64,000 nt of DNA from Hippophae tibetana (GCA_037013495.1 CM072805.1:39179169-39243168); one strand, 5' to 3'. Positions 1 through 12,467 are shown, counted from the first letter of the stretch. Translations and numbers: made by a program. Notes: generated by a model not told the origin, from the letters alone.

Positions 1-3000
1 CAAAAATAATCTTAATATTATCTAGATCTTTTTTTTTCTTTTAATCTAACTATTACAATAATGACCCTATCTATATCTTTTTGACTTTTAATTTAACTGT
101 AACAATAATGATATATAAACATCTTGTAATAATCTTTTTAATCATTAAAATCACGAATAAAAAATATACCTTTAATTAATTTCACAGGGTAACCTGGTAA
201 CGACTTAATTTTTTTGAGTCCTGTTAATATAATAAATTAAATAAAAATATTTTTTACGACTACCGATACATATCTTAATATACATAATTTAATTTATCTA
301 TGTTATTAAATTATACTAATTATTTTATTATTATACATTTACATTCAATTAATAATTAATATCCCACTTAAATGCTGTACTCTAAAATAAAGCGCACCAA
401 ACGGTCTAAAACTGTCCCGATACTGTGAACTACAGCTGTTTTCGACGAAATGATGGCAAGGACTCTATTTTTATTGTTGTTGTTGTTATTGTTTTATATA
501 TAGATTATAGATTTTGGTGGTTTTTTTTAGTTATTTTGTTTATATGAAATTGATATTTTATTAGGCTTATTTTCATGATAGATATTTATGTAACATTATC
601 GATAAAAATAAAATATATTAATTAATTTTTAAATAATAAAATATTAATTTAATAAGAAATTTTTTTGAATTAATAATAATATAGAATTAATAGAGACAAA
701 ATTATAATTATAATTTTTTTTCTTTTATACCTTTCTTTCCTTTTATGATTCTTTTTTAAAGCCATTTTTTAGTTATAGAGTTAAATATTAATATTTTTCA
801 ATTTTTTATTGTTTTTTTTATGATAATACTCTTTATTCTCTTCAAGGTTAACAAATAAAATGAACTATAATATACTAACAAACATACCAATTATTACTCC
901 AAATAATTTAAAGTTTGTATGATAGCTAATATATTATATTTCATTTTTTTCAACTATAAAAATAATATAACTCATTAAAAAAATCTATAAAAAATAGAGA
1001 TAATATAACTGAAAAATAACTCTAAAAGTAAACTAGAAAATGAGATAAGTGCATAAAAGAATGAAAATTTTAAAATAACAATTTTATACAATAAATATAC
1101 TTTGTTATCTCGATACAAATTTTATTAATAAAATAATATTTTATTATAAAAAAAATAACTAACATATCTCATTTTTATTTAAATATAGACTTAAGTGTCC
1201 ATTATGAAATTAAAGTGACTAAATTATGTAATTGACATAAGAAAAATAAGTCTTAAGATAATTAATCCCTAATTTATGTCACTACCGAGTCAAGAAAACC
1301 TCAAAAATTTATTTTTTTGAAATTATAATCTAAATTTAGGTTTTTTAAGACAAATATATCGAGTGATATCTTAATTATATCACTTAAAATAGTTTGATAA
1401 TTTTTTTTGTAGTAGTAGTTTAATTCTTTTGTTATAAAAAAAGTTGATAGTAAAATAATAAATTATCAATTTTTAATTTAATTTTTTTTATCAATTTTAT
1501 AGTAATTGTTTGTATATTGCTAAAAAAATTATAAAAATATTTTTATTATGTCATTTTTTATGGATAATTATCTTAATGTTTATTTATAAACTAACTAATA
1601 TATTATAACTAAATAAGATATTAATAATTTTTTATATTTTAAGTAATCATATTTTTTATACAAGATTATTTATCTTTAGTATATACATAATTTTTCTCAA
1701 TTTATTATTTAAATTTTTTATCCATTAAATAATAAATTAATATATATAAAATTCACAAACTCAAATAATTTTTTTATTGATAGCTATAATTTTAGTTTTA
1801 ATAAAAGAAACATTTTATATGTGTATTTTTTATTAATCTTTTTATATAAGTTATAAATAGACATAAATATAAATATAGATAATACCGGAATAAAATCCTT
1901 GGCTGCAAACTGAAATGTACTTTTTACTTTTCTCAAACATTAATACATTATAATGCTTAAAACGTGATGATTTGTTGTTGTGCAGTTGAGAAACGTATAA
2001 AACGTGAACCAAATGATTTGAATAATATTAGCTAATAAATTACCTTTTCATTTTTTTGATTTTTTTTAAATAACAAAAATAACAATTTTTAATTTTTTTA
2101 TTATAAAAATAATATCACCATTGTTCATCCCATAAATTTTTTATCTTTAAAATATTAACATATTATTTTATATTAAATATCGTTTAAATTAAACTAACAT
2201 TTTTCTTTTAATATAGTCGATAAATTATTTTTATTATTATAAGTTTTATAATGTTATTTTTTGTAATTATTTTTTTGAAAAATAACAAAACTAACATTTT
2301 TAAATAAAAATTATAATAATAAAAATAACATCCTTTAATACTAACCCATATAAAGATAAAAATTTATTACATCAAATAGATAAAAAAAATATTCAAAATT
2401 GATCATTAACTTTTTATTACTATTATAAATATACAATATTAAATAGAGAAAAGAAGGAGGATGAATTGCACTCAAAAGCAATTTGTTTTGAAAATAGATT
2501 AATTTAATCATTTTATTTTTAAGTTACTTACCTCAAGTAATTTTAATTTTAAAAATAAATTTATTTATTTTAATTTTTATTATTAAATTCAATTTAAAAA
2601 AAGTAACATTAATTAAAAACCAATTAATATATCACTTTGATTTACTACAATTTTTTATTTCAAAAGATATGTAAGTTTAATGTTACCACTTTGATTTGAA
2701 TGACCAAATTGTATTGTGAATATTGTTTACATCATAATGTTAAATTTATAATATAAATTGATTGTCAAAACATTATTAAGTACGGAAACTATGAGAATAG
2801 AAAACGACAAATTGAAGAAGAGTGAATATTCATCATGTGCGTTTTTAATTTATCATAATAAAATACGAGTATCTTTTAACTTTTAATCTTCAATCCACTA
2901 ATTAAAGAAGCGTTAGGGAGGAAGTGCAGAGAGTTATCCCCACCATGGATTCATGCTTTTTTTTCTTTTGGTAAATACCAAGGATTCAGGTGATCGTTAC

Positions 3001-3565
3001 ATTAAATCACTAAATATGCAATATGTTTACCATACCTTATAAAAACAAAAGGTCTGTCCTCGTTATACAGGGGAACGAAAGAATATTTTATATGCACATA
3101 AATTTACAATATTTAGATAAATGAATGTGCGTTTAAGTTCATTATCGACAGTAGAAATATATTTTATATAAGTAAATATTAAATAAGGCATTTTTATAAA
3201 AATAATATATTTAAATTTTCATATTTTTTTTAAAATATGATAATATATAAAATAAAATTATTTGATTTTTTTCATAAAGATGATAAATTTTTATCACATC
3301 ATTTAATGGAATTATAATATATTTTCAAACATATAAATTATATATGAAATGTTGGGTTAAAGAAATTAGTATTTTTTTTTAATTATGTGAAGAAAAAACA
3401 AAAAAAATTATATAATTGGGATGAAAATAAATTTTAGTATTTTCTGACGTGTATAAGCGAGTAATTATTATTTTAATTAATATAGTTGAGTTGTAAATAC
3501 AGTGACAAAAAATAAACTTTGATTAATATTATTATATGTTAGAACTGATAAGTTAATTAGATGCC
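1..3565. other. AT-rich intergenic DNA, no gene seen
   Basis: Very AT-rich sequence full of short A and T runs. No reading frame resembles a known protein on either strand, and I see no tRNA, microsatellite array or clear transposon terminus. Around 2040-2400 there are loosely similar AT-rich stretches that could be remnants of old miniature elements, but they are too degenerate to delimit. Confidence 0.6.
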
Positions 3566-3919
3566 AGATCATGCGGTCAACTTGGTACTAACCGTGGACC
3601 ACAAAACCAAAAATCCATTAAAGCGTCGATCTAATATATGTCAATTCAAGTATGTATTATGAATAGCTCATCTTAAATTGACCATCACCATTCGTTCGAT
3701 AATTATTAACTCAGTCTGTATATACATATTCCATATTAATTACATATTTAAATGATGATATATTTATAACAAATAAGTAATTTTTATTTATCCCTGAAAA
3801 CAAAACCGTGATTACAGACCATGCGGTCAACTTGGTACTAACCGTGGACCACAAAACCAAAATTACATTATAACGTCGATATAATTTATGTCAATTCATG
3901 TATGTACCATGAATAACTC
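3566..3919. repeat. Direct repeat pair, about 104 bp each, 250 bp apart
   Basis: Copy A (3566-3669) and copy B (3816-3919) share a nearly identical core beginning atgcggtcaacttggtacta and running through a GTGGACCACAAAACC segment. Divergence rises in the second half. Similarity seems to continue weakly past both copies, with a deletion in copy B, so this is probably a local tandem duplication with a 250-bp period. No coding content is seen. Confidence 0.8.
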
Positions 3920-4437
3920 GTTCAATGATTATTGGTTCATGTATATGCGTTGTTTTACTTAAAAAAATTAAATAATATGTTTATAAATTATAAATATTTT
4001 TTAAATAATATTATATATTTTAATATTTATTCATTAAAAATAACATTACGATATCTCATCAAACTAAACTGTTAAGTTATAATCATAAATTCGATAAATT
4101 TATAATTGTTAATTAAAAATAATAATATATGTAAATTAGATTGGATTTTCTCTAACTATAAATATAAGGTTTTACAGTATTATAACAATCACCCTTGGTA
4201 TAAAATGAGATGACATTAGTATGATTTGATAATTTAAATTAATATATAGATATAACTACAATTTAAAATTAAAAATTCAGTGATAGCTTCCACAATTTTA
4301 TGCATAAAATTAAAGTAATAAAAAGTATACAATGAATTTATTCAATGATTAATAAAAACTATTTTTAAATATTTTGTCTAAACTAGTTCTATATATACAT
4401 TACTTAATTTTGGATAAAAATATTATAAATAATTTGT

Positions 4438-4754
4438 TTACCATCAAATTTTAAGGTTCTTATAAAAATAACATTGATTTGTTATTTTCGTACTATTATA
4501 CTTTACAGTTGTTATAAAAATATTATCATTTTTTTGTAACTTTTATATTATTAAATTTTATAAATATTATCAAAATATCATCAATATCAATCAACTAACA
4601 GGAGTTAACATCCAGTTATGCGACGATAATGACATTTTTGTTACATTTGTAAAGTTTAATGTTATAGAAGTAACAAAAAAAAAATTAATGATATTTTTAT
4701 AACATTTGTTAAATATAATGGTATAAAAATAATAAATCAAAATTTGATGATAAA
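4438..4754. mobile_element. MITE-like inverted-repeat element
   Basis: The left arm starts tttaccatcaaatttt and the right arm ends aaaatttgatgataaa. These are inverted complements, and the match continues imperfectly about 100 bp into each side through AT-rich blocks such as TTGTTATAAAAATAT. The 317-bp size, AT-richness and lack of coding potential fit a miniature inverted-repeat element. No target-site duplication could be fixed, so the superfamily is unassigned. Confidence 0.5.
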
Positions 4755-7490
4755 AAATTTATTTATTAATGACATATTTTACTCTTTATAGTTATTTTAA
4801 ATTTTATAAAAATTAAATTAAACACCTTAACTAAAAAGAACTCTATAATATGTATTTTTAATAAATAACGCACATAGCAAGGAAATAAGGAGAGGGAGCA
4901 AGGATAAATAGAATCCAAGCATATACTCTAAAAGATAAGCTTTGTTTACTTTCTTAACATGTATCAGTGTTTTTTCAATTCTATTAGAATTTATTTTTAA
5001 AAAATTAAATGAATTTAGTTAACAATATTTATGGTATTAATTTTTAATATACATGTTTTAATCAATATAAAAAACCACAGTAAATTTTTTTATTTTTCTT
5101 TTTATCATTGTACCATACAAATTTCAAACTTATAGAGTCTATATTATAAAATAAGATATAATTTATATTAATATTAATAGTCCTTATTTTGATAAATACA
5201 ACTTAACTTTGATTCTATGGAATGCATGCATGTAAGGTTCTATTCTACCAACTCATCAGTTAAAAGTGAATACTTTTAATATTTATTCATGTAATATCAA
5301 TTTTATTCGCTTTTTACTTTTTTTTATCTATTATTATTGTTTTTTAATCTCTCCAACTAATTAAATACGTATTAAAAAAAATTCTTATATTCTACACAAT
5401 TACAGACTTTTTATTTATCTATTCCGGACTTTTTGATTATCTCAAAGTCACTTTTCCATGGGCCAGATTAAACAGGTGGAACTTTCGTATACGAAACAAA
5501 CTTTTTTTAAAAATTTAAACTGTTGCTAGTCTGCTAATCAATTTATATGGAATTTGGATAATGAAACATGTATTTAAAAATAATATTAATGATTTAAAAA
5601 AAAAAACATAAATGCTTTAATGGTCAGCGTAAAACTAGATAACATTTACGATATAAATTATGGATGATTAAAAAATAAAGAATTCATCTCATGATATAAT
5701 ATTGTCATAATTTTAAATATGTTTAAAAATATTTATTTCAAAAATAAATAATGTCTCACTTAAATTTTTTCAATCAATATAATTCACTTTGTGTTATTAA
5801 TTATTTTAACTTACGAGGGAGGGATGGGAACACATTTACCACTTTCCAATATTTGAAGGCACTAAAAATAATTAAAAAAAAAGTGTTTCAAACAGTACAC
5901 CATGGAAAAGTGTTATGGATAGTTTAAAATGACTTTTAGTTATTAAAAAAAAAATCTTTTGTTTGGATCATTCCACTTAAACTAGCTGAGAGTTTCTTAA
6001 ATAAAAATTTCTATATATTTTAAATTAGTGATGAATTTTAAATAATGTGATATTATATCGTTAATAAATATTATTAAAAATATATTACTCTCTCTCTCTC
6101 TGTATGGGAGATATAATATATATTCACAATATATACTGTTAATTTTATCTTAAGTTATCTGATTAAAGCTCTGGTGTTCACATTGGACACACTTTTCTAG
6201 TGTACCCAATTAATTATTAATGTAAATAATTTATTTTAAAATATTTATCAATTAAGGTTGATGTACTTTCACTTTAAAATTATGTTTATCTATACTTAAA
6301 AACAATTAATTCGAATCACATGTTATTAACAAATGCCATGGTTTAACAGCTACTTACCTTGTTTTGATCAAAAGTACAGAATACATGTGTTGTTGACTTG
6401 TTTCCCAACGTGATCGACACAAATTAAAATATTTTATATATATATAATATCCTTAACTCTAGCTAAATCAGTACTTAACTAATACTCAATTTCATTTTCA
6501 ATCAAATTACCACATGCAACAGGTTCTCTTGCCACCCTGTCACATTGCAGAGAGGGGAAAAAAAATGCAGAGATAGACCGGGGGACCAAGTGTTTTTCGG
6601 AAGCGTTTTTGTTTTTAGTTAAGGTGGTTTCAGATAACTTAACATTAGATAATAAAAAAATTAGTTTAAAATTTATACTCATTTTTAAAACTAATTATTA
6701 AAATATTTTTTAAATAACTTTTAATAATTTTATGTTTATTAAGTTGTATATTAACAAAGAATAAGATACCAATATTACTTATAAATCTAAACAACATAAT
6801 TTTAACTCAAAAATTAGTTTTTGTTTTCATAATTAGTCTTAAATTTCTAAATATGTGGTATAATTAAATATGTTTCTTTAAATCACTTTTAAATAAAATA
6901 TTTCATTTCAAACAACTTTTTCTTAATATCACTTATACTTCCTTAATATTATAGTTATTCGCTTCAAGTATAAACAACAGCTTGGCCAAACAGCTTTATG
7001 GGAAAGTTTAGAAAATAAATTGTGTTCTAATTCTTTCTTGGTACAACTGAGACTACAGACTTCTTCGATGTCTCTTTTTCTTGCTTTGAGTCCGTAAACG
7101 ACTAAACCAATAAAAAGCTTCAGACACAATTTTTGACTCGACATTTCTAAAGGAAAATTACTTATTTAGTCCTAGGATTTAGTATTAGATTGAGATCTAA
7201 ACAAAAGATTATCAATACCATTACCTTAGTATCGTGTACAAATACAGATAGGCTGCTTCAATATTTGAAAGATTTTGAGTGCATACGTGCAAAATCATTT
7301 CTCTTAAAATCAAAATTTTGAAAGCGCTTTTTACCATTAGAAGATATTAACCCATACAGAAACACTTTCAAGCTGATAAAAAAAAACACTTTGAATCGTT
7401 TTTTAAGTAATTGCAACTGAAGATGTCTTACTTTAGAGAATCTTATTGATATAGGATTTTTAAGTGACTCTTACTGTTGAGTATTATACA
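4755..7490. other. AT-rich intergenic DNA, no gene seen
   Basis: No recognisable gene, RNA or transposon domain. A short CT run lies near 6090-6102. Small open frames near 6.5 and 7.0 kb have no protein-family resemblance or codon bias and look like chance. Confidence 0.6.
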
Positions 7491-8020
7491 CTCTACGTGA
7501 TATTATGATATTATCCGTTTTAGTTTATAATTACGAGTTCATTACACTCTAAAAAGAAAACTTAAAATGCGTCATGTAATTTAGAGAGTACTTACTTCTT
7601 ATAAGTACATTATTACTTAATTTCCTAATAATATAAGACATGTGTAGATACATTACATTATACACTCACACTTAGTGAGCCTTACGTTCTCGTAAATCGT
7701 AAATTCATATGGTACATTAATGTTATAGTTCCGATAACAATTGATATAGTACAGTTAATTTATCTAGTTAATCTGTCTGATATCTGTCCGTTTATAACAG
7801 AAAAAACCTACTCTACGTGACACGACATTATTCGTTTTTGTTCTATAATTATAGGTTCATTAGTGTACAATCATGACTTGACAGTTAAATGAAACCTTAC
7901 AATTTTATCTCTAAAAAAACTCCAAAATATCTAATGTTATTTAGAGAATATTCATTAATTATAAGAATATCAATAATTAATTTCATAAATAAGGTCAGAT
8001 ATATACAAACATATTATATT
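7491..8020. repeat. Diverged direct duplication, units about 320 bp apart
   Basis: Two stretches begin with ctctacgtga (7491 and 7811) and stay recognisably parallel. Both have a 'tataattannngttcatta' block, then 'tctaaaaa', then an 'atttagagagta/atttagagaata' block, then 'ataagacatgtgtagatac/ataaggtcagatatatac'. They differ by many substitutions and small indels, so this is an old duplication or the remains of a repeat family. No coding content. Confidence 0.55.
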
Positions 8021-9783
8021 AATTATATGTAATGGTAGTAAGACTGCGGTGGAAAAGAATTATGTGATTATTTATTTTATAAAAAAATATTAGAAGTAAA
8101 TACAAGATAAAAAAAATTAATATGAATAAAAAATATATAATATATATTATACGTTCGCATCGCAATCTCATCCATTTTATTCGTAAAAAGTCATCTACGA
8201 CGAAAAGAAAGGTGACAGTTCTAATAGAGCACTAGAACGTCAAATGTCACGAACTTGCAAATTTCAAACAGGCTGTCACATTAATATTAGGTTAGGTGTG
8301 AGGTTTGAAAGGAAAGAAAGAATTTATTATATACATCAAATATTGTATAAGTTATTGTTTTAATGTAAAATTTAATAAAAAGTAATATAAAAAATATTAT
8401 GAAATCATTTATTAATAAGTACCAGCAATATATGTATTAAGTCAAAATAAAAAATATTATTCATAATTATTTGTTGATATTCCCAGGAAAAGAATCTAAA
8501 ATCATAAGGTGCGCTCGGTAATTCAGATGTTAGTTTGAAAAAGGATAAGAAAAAAGGTTGGAAAATGGAGATCTATTGTTTGGTCAAGACTTAAATAGTA
8601 ATGCTACCCATCTCAATTAACGGATAAACATTACATTAGTTGTAATATTTGAGACTGATTAGTAGTGAAAGATTCATATCGCCACTTATTTGTAGGACCA
8701 ATAACATTCATCCATATGATTAGTGACAAAAATTATTTTCCTTTTGTTAAGCTTAGAAGATACATTCGTCAAGGATTAATAACCTAAAATTCGTAGAAAA
8801 AAAAATTGAATTAATTAGAGTCAAAAATTTGAGAATTAAATTTTTGAACAAATAAATATACGTGAGAATTTTAATTAAAAATAATAAAATTTACACACAA
8901 AAATTGAAATTAAAACATTTTACAATTAAGCTTAAATTTTAAATTTAAAGGGGACAATAATATTAAAAATGAACTTTTTGTAAAAATTATAAATTTTTAC
9001 ATGTAAAATTAATTTTTTAGGCAAAAGAGGAGGACATGCACTAACAATTGGCAATATATGTTCAGGAAATTATTATTTTTATCTGCCTCTGTACTCAGCA
9101 AAGCAAATCAATGTCACATTCAAAATTACATTATGATATTGATATCTATCTAATGCAAAGAGGTAATAAAACACAGATATTCTTCAAATAACACCGAGCT
9201 CAAACAAAAAACAAAATTATCATTGAAGAAAACATCATTATCCAAGCAGCTAATAAAGATTCCAGAATTTCAAATACAATTTAAGGATCTAATATTGGAG
9301 TAGCTATGTGATGCTCTTTCACCAAGAGCCAAGAGATGAGCATTTATTTCTTCAATATTACATCACAAATGCTCCCTGCATACATCATCATGGCATCATA
9401 ACCTTACTGTGATACCGGGTATAGCTAACTACATCTCGAGTCAAATTATCACTTGCCTCCAACTGACGTTTAGGACGTTAAGAGTTGTAAGGGTTTGGTT
9501 ATACTTTTACTATCTAATTTTTTGGGCCCAATCATAATCAACCACGTGTAACTTCTAGTTGTTCAGGGACGTGTACATTAGGAAAGTTACAAAACACCAA
9601 TGAATACTCAATCTTTCAGTGTCAACCTTGAGTTTACCATCTGGGAGAGTTTACTTGATCAGTTACAGAGAAAGTAAAAAGCATGTAGCCAGGAAAGTCT
9701 TACTTGGGAAACAAAAAAAAAAACAAACTTGATATCATTGAACTTTAGATGCTTTAGGGTAAATCAATAGAGTTGATAATGGT
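8021..9783. other. Intergenic DNA, no gene seen
   Basis: AT-rich to about 9050, then less AT-rich up to 9780. The latter part has transcript-like composition but no supported reading frame. It could be transposon-derived, given the Copia remnant that follows. Confidence 0.45.
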
Positions 9784-10000
9784 GTGATGAAAAGTCATAC
9801 GAGGGTCTCCGGTAGTTCTGAAAGGCACCACCTCCAATGGACTTTATATATTGCAGCAAAAGACTTGATTTCAGAAAAAGACTTTGCTAGTGAGGAAGGC
9901 TTGTTTGATGTATCTTACGAAGGGCTACTTAACGGCGACCAAATTGGAAATCAGGAAATTTGTGAGCACTGTATATTGGAAAGTAAAAGAGAGTTCAATT
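9784..10000 (+). mobile_element. Copia polyprotein fragment (GAG-pre-integrase region)
   Basis: Two plus-strand frames together resemble the pre-integrase zinc-binding region of Ty1/copia polyproteins. One frame reads VLKGTTSNGLYIL (family form: 'G...NGLYIL'). A second, after a frameshift, reads EEGLFDV, then GLLNGDQI, then EICEHCILES, matching the family pattern '...SE+GL..LS..GLL.GD.....CEHC.LGK'. The histidine-rich half of the motif (WH.RLGH) is missing. No LTRs are visible around it, so this is an isolated, dead fragment. Confidence 0.6.
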
Positions 10001-10267
10001 TCAGAAAGAAAAACATACTACTGACACATCACACATCAAATTATGCATATAGCATTACGCACAATCATATTTAGTGCAGTTTTATAGGACTGACATAAAT
10101 TAAATAAGTCGATCTCAAAAGACTACCAACAAAACAGGTTGGCTTGGTAGCTAAAGCACAATTATCAGAATCTGTTGCAGCTAAACATGTACATGCAATC
10201 ACTGAAATCCGACTGAATATAGCACCTACAACTACATCATTGTTATAGTTTAGGACACAAACACTCA

Positions 10268-10690
10268 CAAAATCTTAAACTATTGAGAAAAATATCAAAT
10301 AATACTTTTATACACTTATTACTCGTCACAATTAACAGTCAATCACTTACAATTTAATAATAATTTAATAATTAAAATTATTGGAGTTTTTAACACATAA
10401 ATTCATGCTCTGATATTATATTAGAGTTATTGGAAATCATCTCTATGAAAAGCTTAAAATATTAAGAGAAGAGTCTCCTATACTTAAATATATTTATCAC
10501 TGATTACAAGTAATTAATTTATCAAATATTTACAATTTAATAATTGAAAATATTGAAGTTTTGACACATAATCTAGTACTAGGATAACATACTAAAGTTG
10601 TTGGGAAACCATTTTTACAAAAAGCTTAAAATATTGGAAAAAGAATCAACTATCATTTTATACACTTATCAATCAGTTAAAATGGGCAAC
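10268..10690. repeat. Diverged tandem repeat, about 2.4 units of 170-180 bp
   Basis: Units start near 10268, 10446 and 10618. Each begins with an 'aaagcttaaaatattg(g/a)gaaaa' block, followed by 'ttttatacacttatcac', 'tttacaatttaataattgaaaatatt', 'gacacataa' and 'gttgttggaaaccat'. The third unit is cut short. The array lies just beyond the 3' end of the NDUFA1 gene. Confidence 0.65.
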
Positions 10691-10931
10691 TACTGAGTAA
10701 TATGGACTTGTTGGGGCAAAAATTCATGGAAAAGCTAATATTTTACTTAATAGATATTCCCGTCCAACCATTTCAGAACATATAATCTAATTGTTTGTCA
10801 CCCTTCATAGCTCATATAGCATTGAAGCTTTTAAGGATAGACGTTTCCTCTCTTAACGAAAAGTCAAAACAACTTGAGCAAAACATAGAGAGAAAAGAAA
10901 CGAGAAATGGGAAAAAGAAAACCTATGGATA

Positions 10932-11306
10932 TTAATTTGGAGCAGAAAGCTTCTCCACGAGCTTCTTGTCCCTTCTTTCCATGGCCACATCCCACATGTC
11001 GTTACCTATGTGCTTTGGCTGTACATTGGATTTGATTGTACATAGAGAATTCATTCAAATATTCAATGGTGAAATATATTTTAAAAAATAATATATAATA
11101 ACAAAGGAAAAAAGAACATAATATGATAAATGAAATTGGGATAATTTTTGGGGAATTGAGATTTATATAAACCCTAAAAGGTAACGAGGGTATCGAACCC
11201 GGCCATGAGCAGCTTTGTGGATGTAGTATTGAGCATTGCTCATAACGCATAGTATTCCAGCAATAATTCCCAGCGGCAACATTGCTTCCACCCATACCAG
11301 CGACAT
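10932..11306 (-). CDS. NDUFA1: NADH dehydrogenase [ubiquinone] 1 alpha subcomplex subunit 1 (MWFE), two exons
   Basis: A small accessory subunit of mitochondrial complex I, anchored in the inner membrane by one N-terminal helix and needed for assembly of the membrane arm. Exon 1 (11306-11199) starts MSLVWVEAMLPLGIIAGILC and runs to HKAAHGR. The intron (11198-11019, GT-AG) is 180 bp. Exon 2 (11018-10932) reads PKHIGNDMWDVAMERRDKKL and ends VEKLSAPN before the TAA. The 64-residue product matches the family's usual size of about 65, with the membrane segment at about residues 8-25 and the plant 'HGRPKHIG' junction restored exactly by splicing. It reads as intact. The 5' flank holds a CT-rich leader (11307-11325). 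A larger open frame overlapping exon 1 in another phase is not the gene. Confidence 0.93.
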
Positions 11307-11609
11307 CTCTCTCTCTCTTTCTCTTCGTCACACTCTTCCTTCAATCAGTGATAACGAGCGAGGCATCCTTTTAGGCCTACTACGACTTCGTTTTGGGAAT
11401 ATATACTATTTTTCCCTCAATTGAGTTGTTTCATTTAGATTTTTTTCTCATAAACGCAAATATACTATTTCTTTCATCTCACCGGATTCACTCCTCTCTA
11501 ATGTCCGCTTGATATCGAAGCCAATGAAGATGGCCACCGGATAGTTGCTCTTCCTTTTCTATTGGTATGATCTTCGATCTAAATTTTTTTTTGGTTCGAT
11601 CGTTCTAGA
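11307..11609. other. NDUFA1 5' flank / putative promoter
   Basis: About 300 bp between the NDUFA1 start codon and the CACTA element. It holds a CT-rich stretch suited to a 5' leader. I cannot place a TATA box with confidence. The CACTA insertion limits the upstream regulatory region to this distance. Confidence 0.4.
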
Positions 11610-12467
11610 CATTACTACAAAAATGAGCATTAAAGTCGATTAAAAACCGACTTTAAACTAATTTAAAGTGTAAAGTCGGTTCACGCGATGAACCGACTTT
11701 AACTTCTTTTTTAATTTATTCATTTTCAACCTGTATTCGAGCACAAAAAAAAACCAAAATCAATTTAACAAACAGTTCAAATAATACAAATATTTGAAAA
11801 ATAAAATATTAATTAAAACAGAAAAATTACCATGGTTTTGTTCTATTTTATTCAAGATCGTCATATTCTTCTCCTTATGTTATATTACAAAACTACATAT
11901 ATAATACAACAATCTATACACATAAATAATAACACATAATAATAGAAAAAATATATGAATAATAGGAGATCTAAAAGATTAGTTAGAGAGGAAGAAAACT
12001 CACTAACCGATGTTGGAAATGGTAGTCGTAGGTGGCCGGAAAATGAGAAAGAGTGGAGGAGAAGTGGAGGAGGAGGTTTTCGAATTTTTAGAGTTCTGTA
12101 ACGCTGAAAATAGTTTCTGTCTGGGAAGAAAGAAGAGAAAATATTTATCCATGTGTGTAGCGTCGGTTGACGTGTCGAACCGACGCTATGCTACGTGGAT
12201 AGCGTCGGTTCTAGGTATCAATCGACGTTACGCTACGTAGAGTCGGTTGACGTGGCGAACCGACGCTACACCTGGACGTAGCGTCGGTTGACGTGGTGAA
12301 CCGACGCTATCCACGTAGCGTAGCGTCGGTTAACACCTAAAACCGACGCTACGTCCTACGTGGATAGCGTCGGTTCTATATCGAATCGACTTTAAACTAA
12401 TTTAAAATCTGTTTTTGAAAAAAACCGACTTTACGTATCGACTTAAATACCCATTTTTGTAGTAGTG
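11610..12467. mobile_element. Non-autonomous CACTA (En/Spm-type) DNA transposon
   Basis: The left terminus reads cattactacaaaaatgag and the right terminus, reverse complemented, reads CACTACTACAAAAATG. The element is flanked by the 3-bp duplication AGA (11607-11609 and 12468-12470), the size expected for CACTA transposons. Subterminal regions carry repeated 'aaagtcg(g/a)tt ... aaccgacttt' palindromes on both sides. At 858 bp it has no transposase. A 76-codon open frame at 12010-12240 lies inside it and runs into the repeat array. The left terminus has one C-to-T change (CATTA for CACTA), which may impair mobility. Confidence 0.88.
12158..12390. repeat. Array of about six short hairpins inside the CACTA element
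   Basis: Repeated units of the form 'tagcgtcggtt-loop-aaccgacgcta' lie at about 12158-12188, 12200-12234, 12240-12269, 12277-12310, 12318-12355 and 12365-12390. They are separated by 'tgctacgtgga'-type spacers that are also partly palindromic. Arms are 10-12 bp with loops of 5-12 bp. The whole block is markedly more GC-rich than its surroundings. Confidence 0.85.

Noticed and set aside
6479..7144. Two minus-strand open frames of about 70 codons
   Set aside because: No family resemblance and no splice or promoter context; chance frames in AT-rich DNA.
11002..11331. 109-codon minus-strand open frame over the NDUFA1 locus
   Set aside because: It is in a different phase from the conserved NDUFA1 exon 1, runs through the intron, and has no family resemblance.
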